From positions 1,045 through 65,044 of the forward strand of contig DFJS01000051.1 of assembly GCA_002373165.1 (NCBI GenBank): a stretch of 64,000 bases of DNA, in the 5' to 3' direction. The stretch's first letter is position 1, and every line of letters starts with the position of its first letter. Made by a program: the position numbers and the translations under genes. The notes below the pieces were generated by a model that ran no database searches, had not been told where the DNA came from, and saw only the letters and a list, made by a program, of their open reading frames with translations. Of the stretch, positions 35,171 to 45,244 are shown piece after piece. This stretch comes from Ruminococcus sp. UBA3665. GTDB lineage: Bacteria > Bacillota > Clostridia > Oscillospirales > Ruminococcaceae.

Positions 35171-37447
35171 TTAAGCATGAATTTTAGATTTTTTTCGGTT
35201 GGCTTTTGCCTGCTGTTTGCGCAGCTGTGCCTGTTCTTTCAGGAATTGGGTGCGTTTTTCGCACCAGTCCTGATAAAATCCGGCAAGCTGTGCGGCAGTC
35301 ACACTGCCGGAAACGGCAGTATGGCTGTAAAGCAGAATATCGAGGTGATCAAACAGCATCGGTTCCGGATAGAACCGTGCAGAATGGTTAGCAAGTTCAC
35401 GGACAGTCGTACTCTCAGGCAGATGTTCCAGAAGGCGCATCCGCCGGAAAATAGCGGCTGCGCTGTCAAAAGCCTGCATACGGAGTATCCGTTTGCGGAA
35501 AAAGGCTTCCCGGATGTGCGGCATGGAAAAATAGGCAATGCCTGCCAATAAAGCAAATACAAGCATTGCATATCCCCAGCGGATGACGTTCTGATTTTCG
35601 GCCTCGGCATCTTCCAGCATTTCCATGCTGGGAACAGTCGGCTCGAAACTCATCCAGCCATAGCCGGAAATATAGACTTCCGGAAAAGCATGGGCATCGC
35701 GGGCTTTGATGACATAATTGCATTCCCGTCCGCGGAAGTTTCCGGCATACATCTGGTTCAGATTATAGCCCTGCACATAACGCGCCGGGAGTCCCAGGCT
35801 CCGGCAGAGCATCACCATTGCCGTAGCGTATTCATAGCAGACTCCTGTTTTGCTTTCGGTCAGAAAATATTCTGCATTCGAGCCGGCAGGCTTCTGAAAT
35901 GCCTGATCATAGACAAAACCGGCATCCAGAAAATAAGTTTCAATCGCTTTGGCCTTATCGAAATCCGAAGTCAGGCCGGAGGTAATTTGTTCGGCCAGAT
36001 TCCGGATGATTTCGCTCTGCATATCCTGTTTTTGTGCAGTATCCAGATAAGTATAAGCATCGCTGCATTCCTGCCGGATGGTTTGCAGAAGCGCGGCCTG
36101 TTCCGGAGCAGAATCATGCAGTACTTCCTCTGCCTCTTCCAGCAGAGCCGGATAATCCGTGCCGGAGAGTCTTTGCAGAATCGGCTGTACGGCACTGTAA
36201 CGGGCATAAGTATCGGAATAATACTGCATCAGATTCCAGTCGCGGATATTATTTCCGTATAAAGTTCCGGTAACAGAAATTGTCAGCGGACTGGTGGATT
36301 GTACCGAAGCATAGGCTGTCCGGGAAGGGGAGGGCATAATCTGCATCGGATAATACAGCGGACAGATGGAAACTGTCCTGAGTTCCTGTTCGGGAAGGGT
36401 AATTCCGGCAAAATCAGAAAGATGATATTTTTCAGCAAATTCTGCATTTTGTGAAGCGGCATCCAGAATTGCCTGCAATCCGCTCCGCGGCGCATAGGTC
36501 ATACTGCCGGACGGATAAGCCTGATCCGGATAATCATAATCCCTGTTGACAGTCCAGCTGTCATCGGACTGATAATAAGAATAAGTCTGTGTTCTTAACC
36601 GGAGAGCTTCCGGAGAGGAAACATAAAAAATAGTTCTGGTATTATTGGACGTGCTGACGGAATTATCTGTTGTATCTGTAAACATGCTGATTGCATTCAT
36701 CAGCACATCAGACCATGTGCTGTAGGACATGGCGTTATCAATAAATTCACGGTCGGCACTGATTTCCGGCTTCGGGACAATTGCCGCAATGATGGAGAAT
36801 GCAAGCACATACACGGCAATAGACATACTGCCGTGAAAGCTGGGGATGTACCGGACAGTTTCAGAATTATTGATCTGACGGCAGTAAATCATCAGAAGAA
36901 AATAGCTTGCCAGAAGAATAATGACCAGTATTGCCGGCATATGAATGCCTTCCTTGGCATATAAGCTGAGCGGAATCAGCATAATCAGAAACTGCATACT
37001 CATTCTGTAGCGGATTTTGGAAAAATAATACACTGCACTGGTCAGAAAACCAATCATCAGCAGATAGATAGAAGCCGTATACCATGCGGAGAATGTCACA
37101 ACGCTCTGCGGAGTCAGAAACCAGACCATAAAGCTGATAGGATAGTCCTGCTGTCCCCAGTTTGTCATCATGCCGACAATTTCCAGCCCGGCAAACATGT
37201 AAACCAGATAAGTCAGAGGGCCAATCCACTTGTGTCTTGCGACAAAGTCATAAAAGCGCATCATCAGCCAGCTGATCAGCACAGATATGATAGTGTAAAA
37301 CCAGGTCATTGTATCATGATAATAATACATGACAGTTGTCACAAGAAAAACTGCATAGAGCTGAATCGGGTCGCCGATCAGCTTTTTTAAAAATATCGCA
37401 GCAGGATGCTGTGCCAGCTCCTGTAATTTATGCCACAACGGCAACAC
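35171..37447 (-). CDS. Transglutaminase-like membrane protein (TgpA type)
   Basis: 758 residues: about seven N-terminal membrane helices, a long extracytoplasmic region with a transglutaminase core, one more helix near residue 615 and a cytosolic tail. The core has the catalytic Cys in KTGVCYEYATAMVMLCRSLG, the His in DAHAFPEVYISGYGW and an acidic third residue in FEPT. Such proteins form a conserved cluster with MoxR ATPases and DUF58 proteins, thought to work on the cell surface. The order here, moxR, DUF58, this gene, is the standard one. Confidence 0.9.
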   Translation of the reverse strand: MLPLWHKLQELAQHPAAIFLKKLIGDPIQLYAVFLVTTVMYYYHDTMTWFYTIISVLISWLMMRFYDFVARHKWIGPLTYLVYMFAGLEIVGMMTNWGQQDYPISFMVWFLTPQSVVTFSAWYTASIYLLMIGFLTSAVYYFSKIRYRMSMQFLIMLIPLSLYAKEGIHMPAILVIILLASYFLLMIYCRQINNSETVRYIPSFHGSMSIAVYVLAFSIIAAIVPKPEISADREFIDNAMSYSTWSDVLMNAISMFTDTTDNSVSTSNNTRTIFYVSSPEALRLRTQTYSYYQSDDSWTVNRDYDYPDQAYPSGSMTYAPRSGLQAILDAASQNAEFAEKYHLSDFAGITLPEQELRTVSICPLYYPMQIMPSPSRTAYASVQSTSPLTISVTGTLYGNNIRDWNLMQYYSDTYARYSAVQPILQRLSGTDYPALLEEAEEVLHDSAPEQAALLQTIRQECSDAYTYLDTAQKQDMQSEIIRNLAEQITSGLTSDFDKAKAIETYFLDAGFVYDQAFQKPAGSNAEYFLTESKTGVCYEYATAMVMLCRSLGLPARYVQGYNLNQMYAGNFRGRECNYVIKARDAHAFPEVYISGYGWMSFEPTVPSMEMLEDAEAENQNVIRWGYAMLVFALLAGIAYFSMPHIREAFFRKRILRMQAFDSAAAIFRRMRLLEHLPESTTVRELANHSARFYPEPMLFDHLDILLYSHTAVSGSVTAAQLAGFYQDWCEKRTQFLKEQAQLRKQQAKANRKKSKIHA

Positions 37448-37481
37448 CTCATTTCCTGTCTAAAAAAATCAGAATCCGGAT

Positions 37482-38672
37482 TTATTTTTTCAGATTCTGC
37501 ATGGAGAAATCTTTACCAAGCGTCCAGAGCGCATCAAAGCCGGAAAGCAAAGCCGTATCTGCATCTGCCGGGCATATTCCGCACAGATAGCCGGAATTTT
37601 TTAAAGCAGCTGCTTCCGAAGCAAGAGCGGCATCAGGATGTGAAGTATAAATCAAATAAGCTCCGGCTTTTTCCTGCAAAGCAGCCGGGTCAATGCGGTT
37701 GCCGTCATGGACGAAATCTGCCGCGGCAATTTCGACAGCCGCCTCCCGGACGGCATCTTCATTTTCCAGAATCAGTGTTTTCCAGGACTGCTCCGAAGAA
37801 AAACGAATGGTACAGGGAAATCCCTGACGGACAAGAAGAATCAGAAAGCCAAGTGCACCTTCCATCATGATTTCACGATATTTCAGGCCAGTGACAGTAT
37901 CTTCCGGCTGCAAATCCAGAATCACAGTCGGCCGGACAGTGGCAGCAGCCTCATCCATACGGACAAGAAGCTTCTGACGTTTGGCGGACATCTTCCAGTT
38001 AATGCGCTTTAAATTATCGCCGGGCACATATTCTCTGTGAATATAGCCGGGCATGGCCTGGGCTGAAAATGCCGCGGCCGATTCTTCTTCTTCATCATCC
38101 TGTGTCAGGATAATATCACTGACAGTATGCAGAATAACAGCCGCATTGGTCAGCGACGGAATTTCCGGAATTACGCCGATTTTAACCGCTTTCGGCAGAT
38201 TTTTGACAGGAAAGCGGAACCAGCCCAGATAATCATAAACTGATAATTCCGGTACGGAAATCCAGCCGCAGCCGGCATACTGTGCAGTCAGTTCTTCCGG
38301 AATTTCCAGCGGTTCTTCTGAAGTCATTGCGCTTTGAACAGGCCGCTTGTCCTCCTGGAGAAAATTGGCATCTGCCTGTATCCGGCACCGCAGAAACGGC
38401 ACAGGCAGGCGGCCGTCAGCTCTGACAGTGACTTTGGCAGTGAAACTACGGCCTTTTGCAAGATACGTCGGCGTATTGAGTTCGGCTGTAATCTGCCTGG
38501 CGGCGCGGTAACTCAGCAAAACAGAAATCAGCGGCGCAAGAAGCAGAAAACTCCAGACTACTACGCCGATATCGCCGTCCAGATAATTTGTGAATACATA
38601 GGCCATGCCAAGCATCATCAGCAGACCAAAATAAAATTTAGAGCGTTCCAGCAGTGCGGATATTTTTTTCAT
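37482..38672 (-). CDS. DUF58 domain protein
   Basis: 396 residues: two N-terminal membrane helices, a beta-rich region and the DUF58 signature REYVPGDNLKRINWKMSAKR followed by LLVRMDEAAATVRPTVILDL, resembling a VWA fold. Works with MoxR as part of a chaperone-like pair. The gaps are 34 bases to the transglutaminase gene and 12 from moxR. Confidence 0.92.
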   Translation of the reverse strand: MKKISALLERSKFYFGLLMMLGMAYVFTNYLDGDIGVVVWSFLLLAPLISVLLSYRAARQITAELNTPTYLAKGRSFTAKVTVRADGRLPVPFLRCRIQADANFLQEDKRPVQSAMTSEEPLEIPEELTAQYAGCGWISVPELSVYDYLGWFRFPVKNLPKAVKIGVIPEIPSLTNAAVILHTVSDIILTQDDEEEESAAAFSAQAMPGYIHREYVPGDNLKRINWKMSAKRQKLLVRMDEAAATVRPTVILDLQPEDTVTGLKYREIMMEGALGFLILLVRQGFPCTIRFSSEQSWKTLILENEDAVREAAVEIAAADFVHDGNRIDPAALQEKAGAYLIYTSHPDAALASEAAALKNSGYLCGICPADADTALLSGFDALWTLGKDFSMQNLKK

Positions 38673-38684
38673 AAGCCTGCATCC

Positions 38685-39620
38685 TCACGCCTGCGCCGGA
38701 ACAGGAATTGTTTCCAGAAGTTTCTGCACAAATGCGGCAGTCGAGCCAAGATTGTTGCGGCCTTTCGGAGAAAGCAGAATTCTGTGTGCCAGTACAGGAA
38801 CAGCCAGTTCTTTGACATCATCCGGAGTAGCAAAACTTCTGCCGTGCACAAAGGCGGCCGCACGGACAGCACGGTAACAGGCAATACTGCCGCGGGGGCT
38901 GACACCAAGTGCCGCCATATCGCTTTCACGGGTTGCCCGGACAAGAGAAAGAATATAATTTCTGACAGGTTCAGAAACCTGAATGGCATTGACTTTCTGC
39001 TGTAATGTGCTGACCTGACGGGTAGAAATCACTGCTTCGGAAATATTGGAAATCGGATTGCCTTCGCCGTTGCGTTCCAGAATGGCAAGTTCTTCTGAAA
39101 GCGTAGGATAGCCCATTGAAATTTTCATGAAGAATCTGTCCATCTGTGCTTCCGGAAGATGATAAGTTCCGTAAGTTTCCACAGGATTCTGCGTGGCAAT
39201 TACCATGAACGGGGAGGGCAGAACATGAGTCTGTCCGTCAAGGCTGATCTGATGTTCCTCCATAATTTCCAGCAAAGCGGACTGCACTTTCGGGGAGGCA
39301 CGGTTGATTTCGTCAGCCAGCAGAAAATTACAGACTGCCGCGCCGGGACGATATTCCAGCGAACCGTCTTTGGGATTGACTACGGAATAGCCGGTAATAT
39401 CAGACGGCATAATATCCGGGGTCAGCTGAATTCTGTGGAATTCGCCGCCCACGGAACGGGAAAGCGCGGCAGCAAGCTGTGTTTTGCCAACGCCGGGCAC
39501 ATCTTCCAGAAGAACGTGGCCGCCGCAGAGCATGGCAATGACTGCCTGTAAAATCGTATCGTCCTTGCCGACAATGACTTTGCCGACGCTTTGTAAAATA
39601 TCCTGAACTTCTTTCTGCAT
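38685..39620 (-). CDS. MoxR-family AAA+ ATPase
   Basis: 311 residues. Walker A EDVPGVGKTQLAAAL, Walker B LLADEINRASPKVQSALLE, sensor 1 ATQNPVETYGTYHLPEAQ, all as in MoxR/RavA-type chaperones that remodel VWA partner proteins. First gene of the operon; AAGGAGG ribosome site. Confidence 0.95.
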   Translation of the reverse strand: MQKEVQDILQSVGKVIVGKDDTILQAVIAMLCGGHVLLEDVPGVGKTQLAAALSRSVGGEFHRIQLTPDIMPSDITGYSVVNPKDGSLEYRPGAAVCNFLLADEINRASPKVQSALLEIMEEHQISLDGQTHVLPSPFMVIATQNPVETYGTYHLPEAQMDRFFMKISMGYPTLSEELAILERNGEGNPISNISEAVISTRQVSTLQQKVNAIQVSEPVRNYILSLVRATRESDMAALGVSPRGSIACYRAVRAAAFVHGRSFATPDDVKELAVPVLAHRILLSPKGRNNLGSTAAFVQKLLETIPVPAQA

Positions 39621-39641
39621 TGGAAAAAATCCTCCTTTTTT

Positions 39642-39670
39642 ATTATAACATAACTCTTTGGATTTGTACA
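39642..39670 (-). promoter_or_regulatory. Promoter of moxR operon
   Basis: TGTACA, 17-bp spacer, TATAAT with TGT extended -10. The -35 is weak; about 20 bases of leader. Confidence 0.65.
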
Positions 39671-39719
39671 GTAAAATTTTGAAAAAATTTTAATTTTTTT
39701 TGAATTTTTTAAAATTTTT

Positions 39720-40592
39720 TCAGACGGCTTCTAAAAAGAACCGGATTGCCCACGGAAGACTCTGCGATTCCCAGATTTTTAAAATTTCAGAATCCGGATT
39801 GCCGGTTCCGTAAGTCCGGCATAATTTTTTAGCCGGATCTAGCATCAAAAGCGCATCACAGGCAAAATGCTGCTGATAAAATTCTGCATCCGGTTCGCCG
39901 TCTTCCGGAAACGGATGCAGAACAATGGCGCACTGTATTTCTTTTTCTTCCTGTAACGACTGGATTTTAGCAGAAAATTCCAGCAGTTCAGATTCTGTAA
40001 GAGTCCCTGTTCTGTCCAGCACGTAAGCCGGAAGCTTTTCGCTTAACGGAAGAATCTGATTCAGGGCATCTGCATAATTGCCTTCTATCAGCTGATAAGT
40101 CGCTCCGGAAAGCGTTACGGCAATTTCCGTCTGCGGCATGGCGGCGCGGTATCTTCCGGCAGTGTAGATGACATCCCTGTTGGTATCGTTATTGATCAGT
40201 ACAAGAAAACCGTCCGGAATGGCCGGATCACTGACAGTCTGATAATAAGCTTCGGCAAACTGTTCCGGCGAACTGCCGTTCAGAGCATCGGTAATCACAA
40301 CAAAGGCATTCGCCAGCCGGGAAGAAGCAATCCATTCCAGATAGTTATTATGCAGTTCTGTTTCGGTTTCTGTCAATGCATGGCATTCGTCATAGATATG
40401 CTGATGTTCCGCATCCCGGAATAAATCCGCACGTTCTGCAATGGAAAGCGGCTGAGTTTCTGTTTCCTGTTCAGTTTCTGATGCCTGTTCCCGGATCACT
40501 TCCAGTTTTCCGGAAACAGGAGCAGTTTCGGCATCGTGACAGCCTGTCAGGAACAGAACAGGAATAAAAAGCATCCAGAAAAATTTCCGCAT
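39720..40592 (-). CDS. Lipoprotein with two TPM-like domains
   Basis: 290 residues. The lipobox LFLTGC marks an outer-surface lipoprotein. After a Glu/Thr-rich linker come two regions resembling TPM phosphatase-fold domains: one with FVVITDALNGSSPEQFAEAY and GFLVLINNDTNRDVIY, a second starting AYVLDRTGTLTESELLEFSA. Function unknown. Last gene of the rlmB-LCP operon, 9 bases after the LCP gene. Confidence 0.75.
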   Translation of the reverse strand: MRKFFWMLFIPVLFLTGCHDAETAPVSGKLEVIREQASETEQETETQPLSIAERADLFRDAEHQHIYDECHALTETETELHNNYLEWIASSRLANAFVVITDALNGSSPEQFAEAYYQTVSDPAIPDGFLVLINNDTNRDVIYTAGRYRAAMPQTEIAVTLSGATYQLIEGNYADALNQILPLSEKLPAYVLDRTGTLTESELLEFSAKIQSLQEEKEIQCAIVLHPFPEDGEPDAEFYQQHFACDALLMLDPAKKLCRTYGTGNPDSEILKIWESQSLPWAIRFFLEAV

Positions 40593-40601
40593 AAGTCCTC
40601 C

Positions 40602-42014
40602 TTACTGGGCAGGTACTGCCGCGGGGGCAGAATAAACCGAATCGCGAAGCACACGGGTATTGGCATCGAAATCTACCTGAAGCACGGACTGGCCGTCAAT
40701 ATTGGCCGGCGTGTAAGTGCCGTCCGCAGGAATCTGAATTTGTGTAATGTCATAACTCATGACAAACGGTACCCGGAGCGACAGAAGATATAATTCTGCA
40801 TCTGTCATATTAGTGCCAAGATGCGGCATAGCAGAGGAAATCAGCTTAGGAACAGCGGCAGCCGCTTTGGTTTTGGCACTTTGCAGCAGCTGTGTCATGA
40901 CTTCACGCTGACGGGAAGTGCGTTCAAAATCGGCGTTTCCGACATAACGGATTCTGGCATAGGAAAGTGCCTGTTTGCCGTTCAGAATATAAGTACCGCC
41001 TTTCTGGATAAAATCCGATAACGGGTCATCTCCGGCAAGCGCATTCACTTCGCTTTGCAGGATGACATTCAGGGCACTGGCTTCTTCGTCCGAAAGATTG
41101 ATTTTTACGCCGCCGAATGCATCGATAATACCGGCAAAGCCCATAAAGCTGACAACACAGTAATCATCAACCCGGATTTGATAATTCTGCTCCAGTGTAT
41201 CCATCAGCAGTTCTGCGCCGCCGTAGGAGTAGGCCGCATTCAGTTTGTTATACCCGTAACCGGGAATTTCAACATAAGCATCCCGCATAAAGGAAGTCAG
41301 ATAGATATTCTTGGTTCTGGAATTGAGTGAAAATAAAAGCATAGTATCCGAACGGCCGCGTTCTGCGCCGATATCACGGGTATCTGTGCCGATCAGCAGG
41401 ACACTGCGGACATAGCCGGCATCCAGTGTGCCGGAGGTAACGGCGCGTTCTCCTCTGGGGAGTTTTTCCAGCTGACGGATCAGCAGAAATGAAACGGCCG
41501 AATAAATAATAAAAATAATCAGAACAAAAACCAGCAGATGCCGGATCAGCTTTTTCAAAAAACCGCCTCCATGATGATGATGATGTGTTTGTTTTTTGGA
41601 ATTGGACTTTTTCGGTTTTTTGACGGCAGTCTGTTTGGAAGAAGCAGGAGAACCGGACCCGGAAGATTTTTTTTGCGCCGGGTGGGATTTCGCCTGATTT
41701 TTTTTCGCCTGTTTTTTATGGGAAGAAGCCGGACGGTCATATTCTTCATAGGCACCATAATCAGAATTTTCTTCCGGATAAGCAGTTTTTTCCTGAACAG
41801 GCATTGTATCATAAGGGATTTCAATTTCCTGTGTAGGAAGTTCGTCAGAAATTTTTACTTTTTTGGGAACAGAAAATTCCTGTGTCCGGACAGGATTCTG
41901 TTCTGTCCTCTGCAAGGCCGGCAGCTGGGAGGTGCGGAATCCGTACTCTGTGCCGGCAGTCTGCCGGGGTCTGGGCAGATCGGCATTGCTTCTGTTCTGC
42001 GGAGTATCGTTCAT
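40602..42014 (-). CDS. LytR-CpsA-Psr (LCP) family cell-wall polymer ligase
   Basis: LCP proteins transfer undecaprenyl-linked glycopolymers to peptidoglycan. 470 residues: a long basic, disordered cytosolic N-terminus ending in a His-rich patch (THHHHHGGG), one membrane helix (LLVFVLIIFIIYSAVSFLLI), then the extracellular LCP domain with SVLLIGTDTR, RGRSDTMLLFSLN, TSFMRDAYVEIPGYGYNKLN and the end ALSYARIRYVGNADFERTSR. ATG 42014 is preceded by AAAGGAGG; the longer frame is not coding. The N-terminal extension is unusually long. Confidence 0.93.
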   Translation of the reverse strand: MNDTPQNRSNADLPRPRQTAGTEYGFRTSQLPALQRTEQNPVRTQEFSVPKKVKISDELPTQEIEIPYDTMPVQEKTAYPEENSDYGAYEEYDRPASSHKKQAKKNQAKSHPAQKKSSGSGSPASSKQTAVKKPKKSNSKKQTHHHHHGGGFLKKLIRHLLVFVLIIFIIYSAVSFLLIRQLEKLPRGERAVTSGTLDAGYVRSVLLIGTDTRDIGAERGRSDTMLLFSLNSRTKNIYLTSFMRDAYVEIPGYGYNKLNAAYSYGGAELLMDTLEQNYQIRVDDYCVVSFMGFAGIIDAFGGVKINLSDEEASALNVILQSEVNALAGDDPLSDFIQKGGTYILNGKQALSYARIRYVGNADFERTSRQREVMTQLLQSAKTKAAAAVPKLISSAMPHLGTNMTDAELYLLSLRVPFVMSYDITQIQIPADGTYTPANIDGQSVLQVDFDANTRVLRDSVYSAPAAVPAQ

Positions 42015-42028
42015 GAAACAGCCTCCTT

Positions 42029-44383
42029 TCAGAACATGCGGCGTATGTTGACGCTGAGAATTGTAATCAGCGAAGTGACACACTGCAAAATAATCATCCA
42101 TCCCGGCGTGACCCCTACATGCAAAAGCGATTCCATCAGCACCAGCACCAGCCCGATCAGCATCGTGACAGCCTGAAGGAAAATTCCGGCCGAAGCCGCA
42201 TTTTTTATAATCTTGGAACAGGCAATCAGCCGCATGATATTGCTGAAACTGTTGGTACATGCCATAGAAGCACTCATTTCTTTCATAGGTGAAGTTTCTT
42301 CCTGATAAAGATTCTGCATCTGGAACGGCAGAATTTTAATCATATCTTCCGGAATTTCAAATAATTCAGCAACGCTGGAAAGATTGATAATCGGGTCAAC
42401 GCTGTGGATAATCAGGGCAATATTGCGCTTTAAAGCCTGCTGTACCCAGAATTTTATATTTTTGTCTGCCTGGAGTTCTATGACAAACAAGGCCGAAAGA
42501 TTTCCCGAAATGGAAAGATAAACAGCTTCACGGTCTTCTCCTGTCAGTTCGGTTTCTTTTGTTTTGGAGGGAAGGCCTTCGATTCTGTGCCGGATCATCA
42601 GTTCACGGGTGCCCAGCAGGACGCGCTGGTTGTGAATCCAGCCGCATAAGCCGAGCGAATCTTCATAAACATAGTTTTCAATCGGGTACAGACGCTGTTC
42701 TCTGCCCTGTGATACTTCGTTGAAAATATGGCTGAATGCACTACCGGCATACCGCGCAAGACTTGCCGCGGCAAGCAGAGTTTCTTCCGTTTTGACGTTG
42801 GAATACATCTTAACGCCGCGCATCTGGACGGCACCTTCCGGAAACATGGAAGAAGCATCGATGACAATCGAATTGGTGTCGTAAAAATCATCAACACTCT
42901 GGTAGCCCAGAAGCAGTGCGCCGTGAGGTGTAAGCTTTCTGGAAGCATTGAACAGCGGCAGATTGACAACAAATGTAATGGCCGCTCCTCCGGCTGCGAC
43001 TGAAAACATCGAAAACAAGCCCAGTGCATAGCCGATTCCGCCGCCTTTGAACAGTGCCAGCACAAGCGAGGCAATCAGAGAGAAAATACAGCTTGCCGGT
43101 GCTGCATAATGGCAGAAATAATCTGCAAGATCGGCAGAATAAGTATATTTCCGGAAGTCCTTGAGAGAATCTGTCTTTCGTACAGCCGCAGTTACCGGAA
43201 AATCATTCAGCACGCCTCTTGCGAGTGCTTCCGCATTTTTTTCGTTTTCAATAATATGCATACCGTAGCAGTCAAAACGCCCGGCAGCAGCTTTCAGATT
43301 AGTTTCTTCACGGTCGATAATCAGAAGCTTGCCGATTGTATGCAGCAGCAGGATAAAAATTGCACAGGGCATAAAATGCCTTGCCAGTCCGTGATGGTCT
43401 GCACCAAATATGCCAATCAGAGAATCCAGCATACAGGAAACCCATGCCGTCGCCGCCAGACTGTCCGTATCTGCCCGGAACTGCACCAGACGAGTCAGGC
43501 CGTTGCGGAGCGCAGGCACACAGACCGATGCGGAAGCCAGCCCAAGCAAAAGCTGCATCAGGCAAATCAGGGATTCCGGAATGCTGTTCAGCCATTCGGA
43601 TGCAAATGCATACCGGAGTGACAAAAATGTGCTGATGACAACCGCAAGCATCAGGCCGCCTGCACGGAACGCGACAGCACTCCGGAGTTCTGCAATATCC
43701 GAACGGATATCGGCAGTTTTTTCCAGTTTCATCATGTCAGAAATCTGCTGACGGCGGCGGTTTTCTTCCGCGGCTTCTTCGGCCGTGCGGCGGATGGTAA
43801 CATCCAGAGAATCGGCTGTCAGTCCGCCGCGTCCGGACGAGCTTAAATTCATGCTGGTGCGCTGTGCACGGGGAGCCGGTTTGACATCTACCGGCTTGAC
43901 AGGGTCCTGCTGAGGCACGGCAACAGGGATAATATCACGCAAATCCAGCTGGAGTGTTTCTGTTGCCATTGCCGTGACATCGTTCTGTCTTGAAAAGCGG
44001 CGGCGTTTTTTATATTTTTTGGCATCGTGAATCTGCGTATAGGCATATTCCCCTTCGGGGCGTTCTTTTTCATAAGTATAATTTTCTTCCGGAGCCTTGC
44101 CTTTTTTCTGATTTTTTCTGTTTTTCTCGGCTTCTCTTGCTCTGGTAGAATCGCTCATCCGGCGGATTTTAGGTGTATCATCATAAACCGGCTCTGAAGG
44201 CTTCTGCGTACCGGAAGGAGCGGTACTGCCGGAACCTCTGGCAGGGGTGCTGGATTCGATAAAAGAAACGGTAGTACGGCTGGATTCCAGTTCTTTCGGA
44301 GATTTTTCCGGCGGTTTTTTGAAAACCAGCTTTTCTTTCACGGGCTGTTCTGTTGTTTCGGAGTTCTCTCTTTCTTTTTTCAT
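42029..44383 (-). CDS. P-type-ATPase-like membrane protein lacking catalytic motifs
   Basis: 784 residues. The first 210 are disordered and charged. Membrane helices follow from about residue 235 to 475. Downstream sequence follows the heavy-metal (P1B) ATPase plan: VDDFYDTNSIVID where DKTGT should sit, but reading D509-A-S-S-M-F; then KTEETLLAAASLARYAGSAF, GLCGWIHNQRVLLGTRELM (N domain), REAVYLSISGNLSALFVIEL, and KRNIALIIHSVDPI where TGD is expected. The hinge motif GDGxND is absent, and two helices close the protein. Only the phospho-acceptor-position Asp survives, so pumping by phosphorylation is unlikely. It lies between rlmB and the LCP ligase, suggesting an envelope role. Start ATG 44383 with AGGAG. 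Confidence 0.75.
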   Translation of the reverse strand: MKKERENSETTEQPVKEKLVFKKPPEKSPKELESSRTTVSFIESSTPARGSGSTAPSGTQKPSEPVYDDTPKIRRMSDSTRAREAEKNRKNQKKGKAPEENYTYEKERPEGEYAYTQIHDAKKYKKRRRFSRQNDVTAMATETLQLDLRDIIPVAVPQQDPVKPVDVKPAPRAQRTSMNLSSSGRGGLTADSLDVTIRRTAEEAAEENRRRQQISDMMKLEKTADIRSDIAELRSAVAFRAGGLMLAVVISTFLSLRYAFASEWLNSIPESLICLMQLLLGLASASVCVPALRNGLTRLVQFRADTDSLAATAWVSCMLDSLIGIFGADHHGLARHFMPCAIFILLLHTIGKLLIIDREETNLKAAAGRFDCYGMHIIENEKNAEALARGVLNDFPVTAAVRKTDSLKDFRKYTYSADLADYFCHYAAPASCIFSLIASLVLALFKGGGIGYALGLFSMFSVAAGGAAITFVVNLPLFNASRKLTPHGALLLGYQSVDDFYDTNSIVIDASSMFPEGAVQMRGVKMYSNVKTEETLLAAASLARYAGSAFSHIFNEVSQGREQRLYPIENYVYEDSLGLCGWIHNQRVLLGTRELMIRHRIEGLPSKTKETELTGEDREAVYLSISGNLSALFVIELQADKNIKFWVQQALKRNIALIIHSVDPIINLSSVAELFEIPEDMIKILPFQMQNLYQEETSPMKEMSASMACTNSFSNIMRLIACSKIIKNAASAGIFLQAVTMLIGLVLVLMESLLHVGVTPGWMIILQCVTSLITILSVNIRRMF

Positions 44384-44396
44384 GTATGGCGTTCTC

Positions 44397-45137
44397 CTAT
44401 CTGTGATTGATTCGCTGTCTGACGATTTCATACATAAAAATGCCGGCGGCAACGGAAGCATTCAGGGATGTAATTTTGCCCATCATAGGCAGGCGGACAA
44501 GAAAGTCACATTTTTCGCGAATCAGGCGGCTTATGCCGCTGCCCTCGGAGCCGATGACAAGTGCAGCAGCACCGTCAAAAGCAGTATCGGTATATAATGC
44601 GCCGTTCATATCTGTGCCGTAAATCCAGATGCCGTTTTGTTTTAACGTATCGATTGCCGCGGCCAGATTGGGAACCCGTGCAACAGGAAGCCAGCTTGCC
44701 GCTCCGGCAGAGGTTTTGTAAACTGTAGGAGTCAGCATGGCACTGCGGCGTTTGGGAATGATAATGCCGTCCGCACCGGCTGTTTCGGCAGTGCGGATAA
44801 TTGCTCCCAGATTATGAGGATCTTCAATGCCGTCACAAAGAATCAGAAACGGCTTTGTTCCTTTTTTGGCAGAAACGGCCAGCAGATCTTCCAGCGTGGC
44901 ATAAGAGGCACATGCCCCGAACGCAATGACACCCTGATGCACACCGCCTTCGGCAAGCTGAGATAATTTCTGTTCACTGACTGTTTTGACAACAGCACCG
45001 GACTGCACGGCAAGTTCGCGGATTTCTCTGAGACTGCCGCCGTTTCCGGCAAGCAGGACAGTATCTATCGGCTGACCGCTGCGGAGTGCTTCGCGCACAG
45101 GATTCCGGCCGATGATCATATTTTCTTTTTCGGGCAT
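44397..45137 (-). CDS. rlmB: 23S rRNA 2'-O-methyltransferase, TrmH/RlmB family
   Basis: 246 residues, SPOUT methyltransferase for a ribose in 23S rRNA. An N-terminal substrate domain (IIGRNPVREALRSGQPIDTV) and the knotted SAM domain with DGIEDPHNLGAIIRTAETAG, LVIGSEGSGISRLIREKCD and GKITSLNASVAAGIFMYEI. Start ATG 45137 with AAAGGTG; a GTG three codons earlier is less well spaced. First gene of the operon with the ATPase-like and LCP genes. Confidence 0.93.
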   Translation of the reverse strand: MPEKENMIIGRNPVREALRSGQPIDTVLLAGNGGSLREIRELAVQSGAVVKTVSEQKLSQLAEGGVHQGVIAFGACASYATLEDLLAVSAKKGTKPFLILCDGIEDPHNLGAIIRTAETAGADGIIIPKRRSAMLTPTVYKTSAGAASWLPVARVPNLAAAIDTLKQNGIWIYGTDMNGALYTDTAFDGAAALVIGSEGSGISRLIREKCDFLVRLPMMGKITSLNASVAAGIFMYEIVRQRINHR

Positions 45138-45180
45138 ACTATTCACCTTTCTGCATACGGATAATTTTAATTTTATTATT

Positions 45181-45209
45181 ATTATAGCATGGTTACATAA
45201 AAATTACAA
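45181..45209 (-). promoter_or_regulatory. Promoter of rlmB operon
   Basis: TTGTAA, 17-bp spacer, TATAAT with TGC extended -10. Confidence 0.7.
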
Positions 45210-45244
45210 GTACTTTTTGCGGTTATGCGAAAAAAATTATTTCT

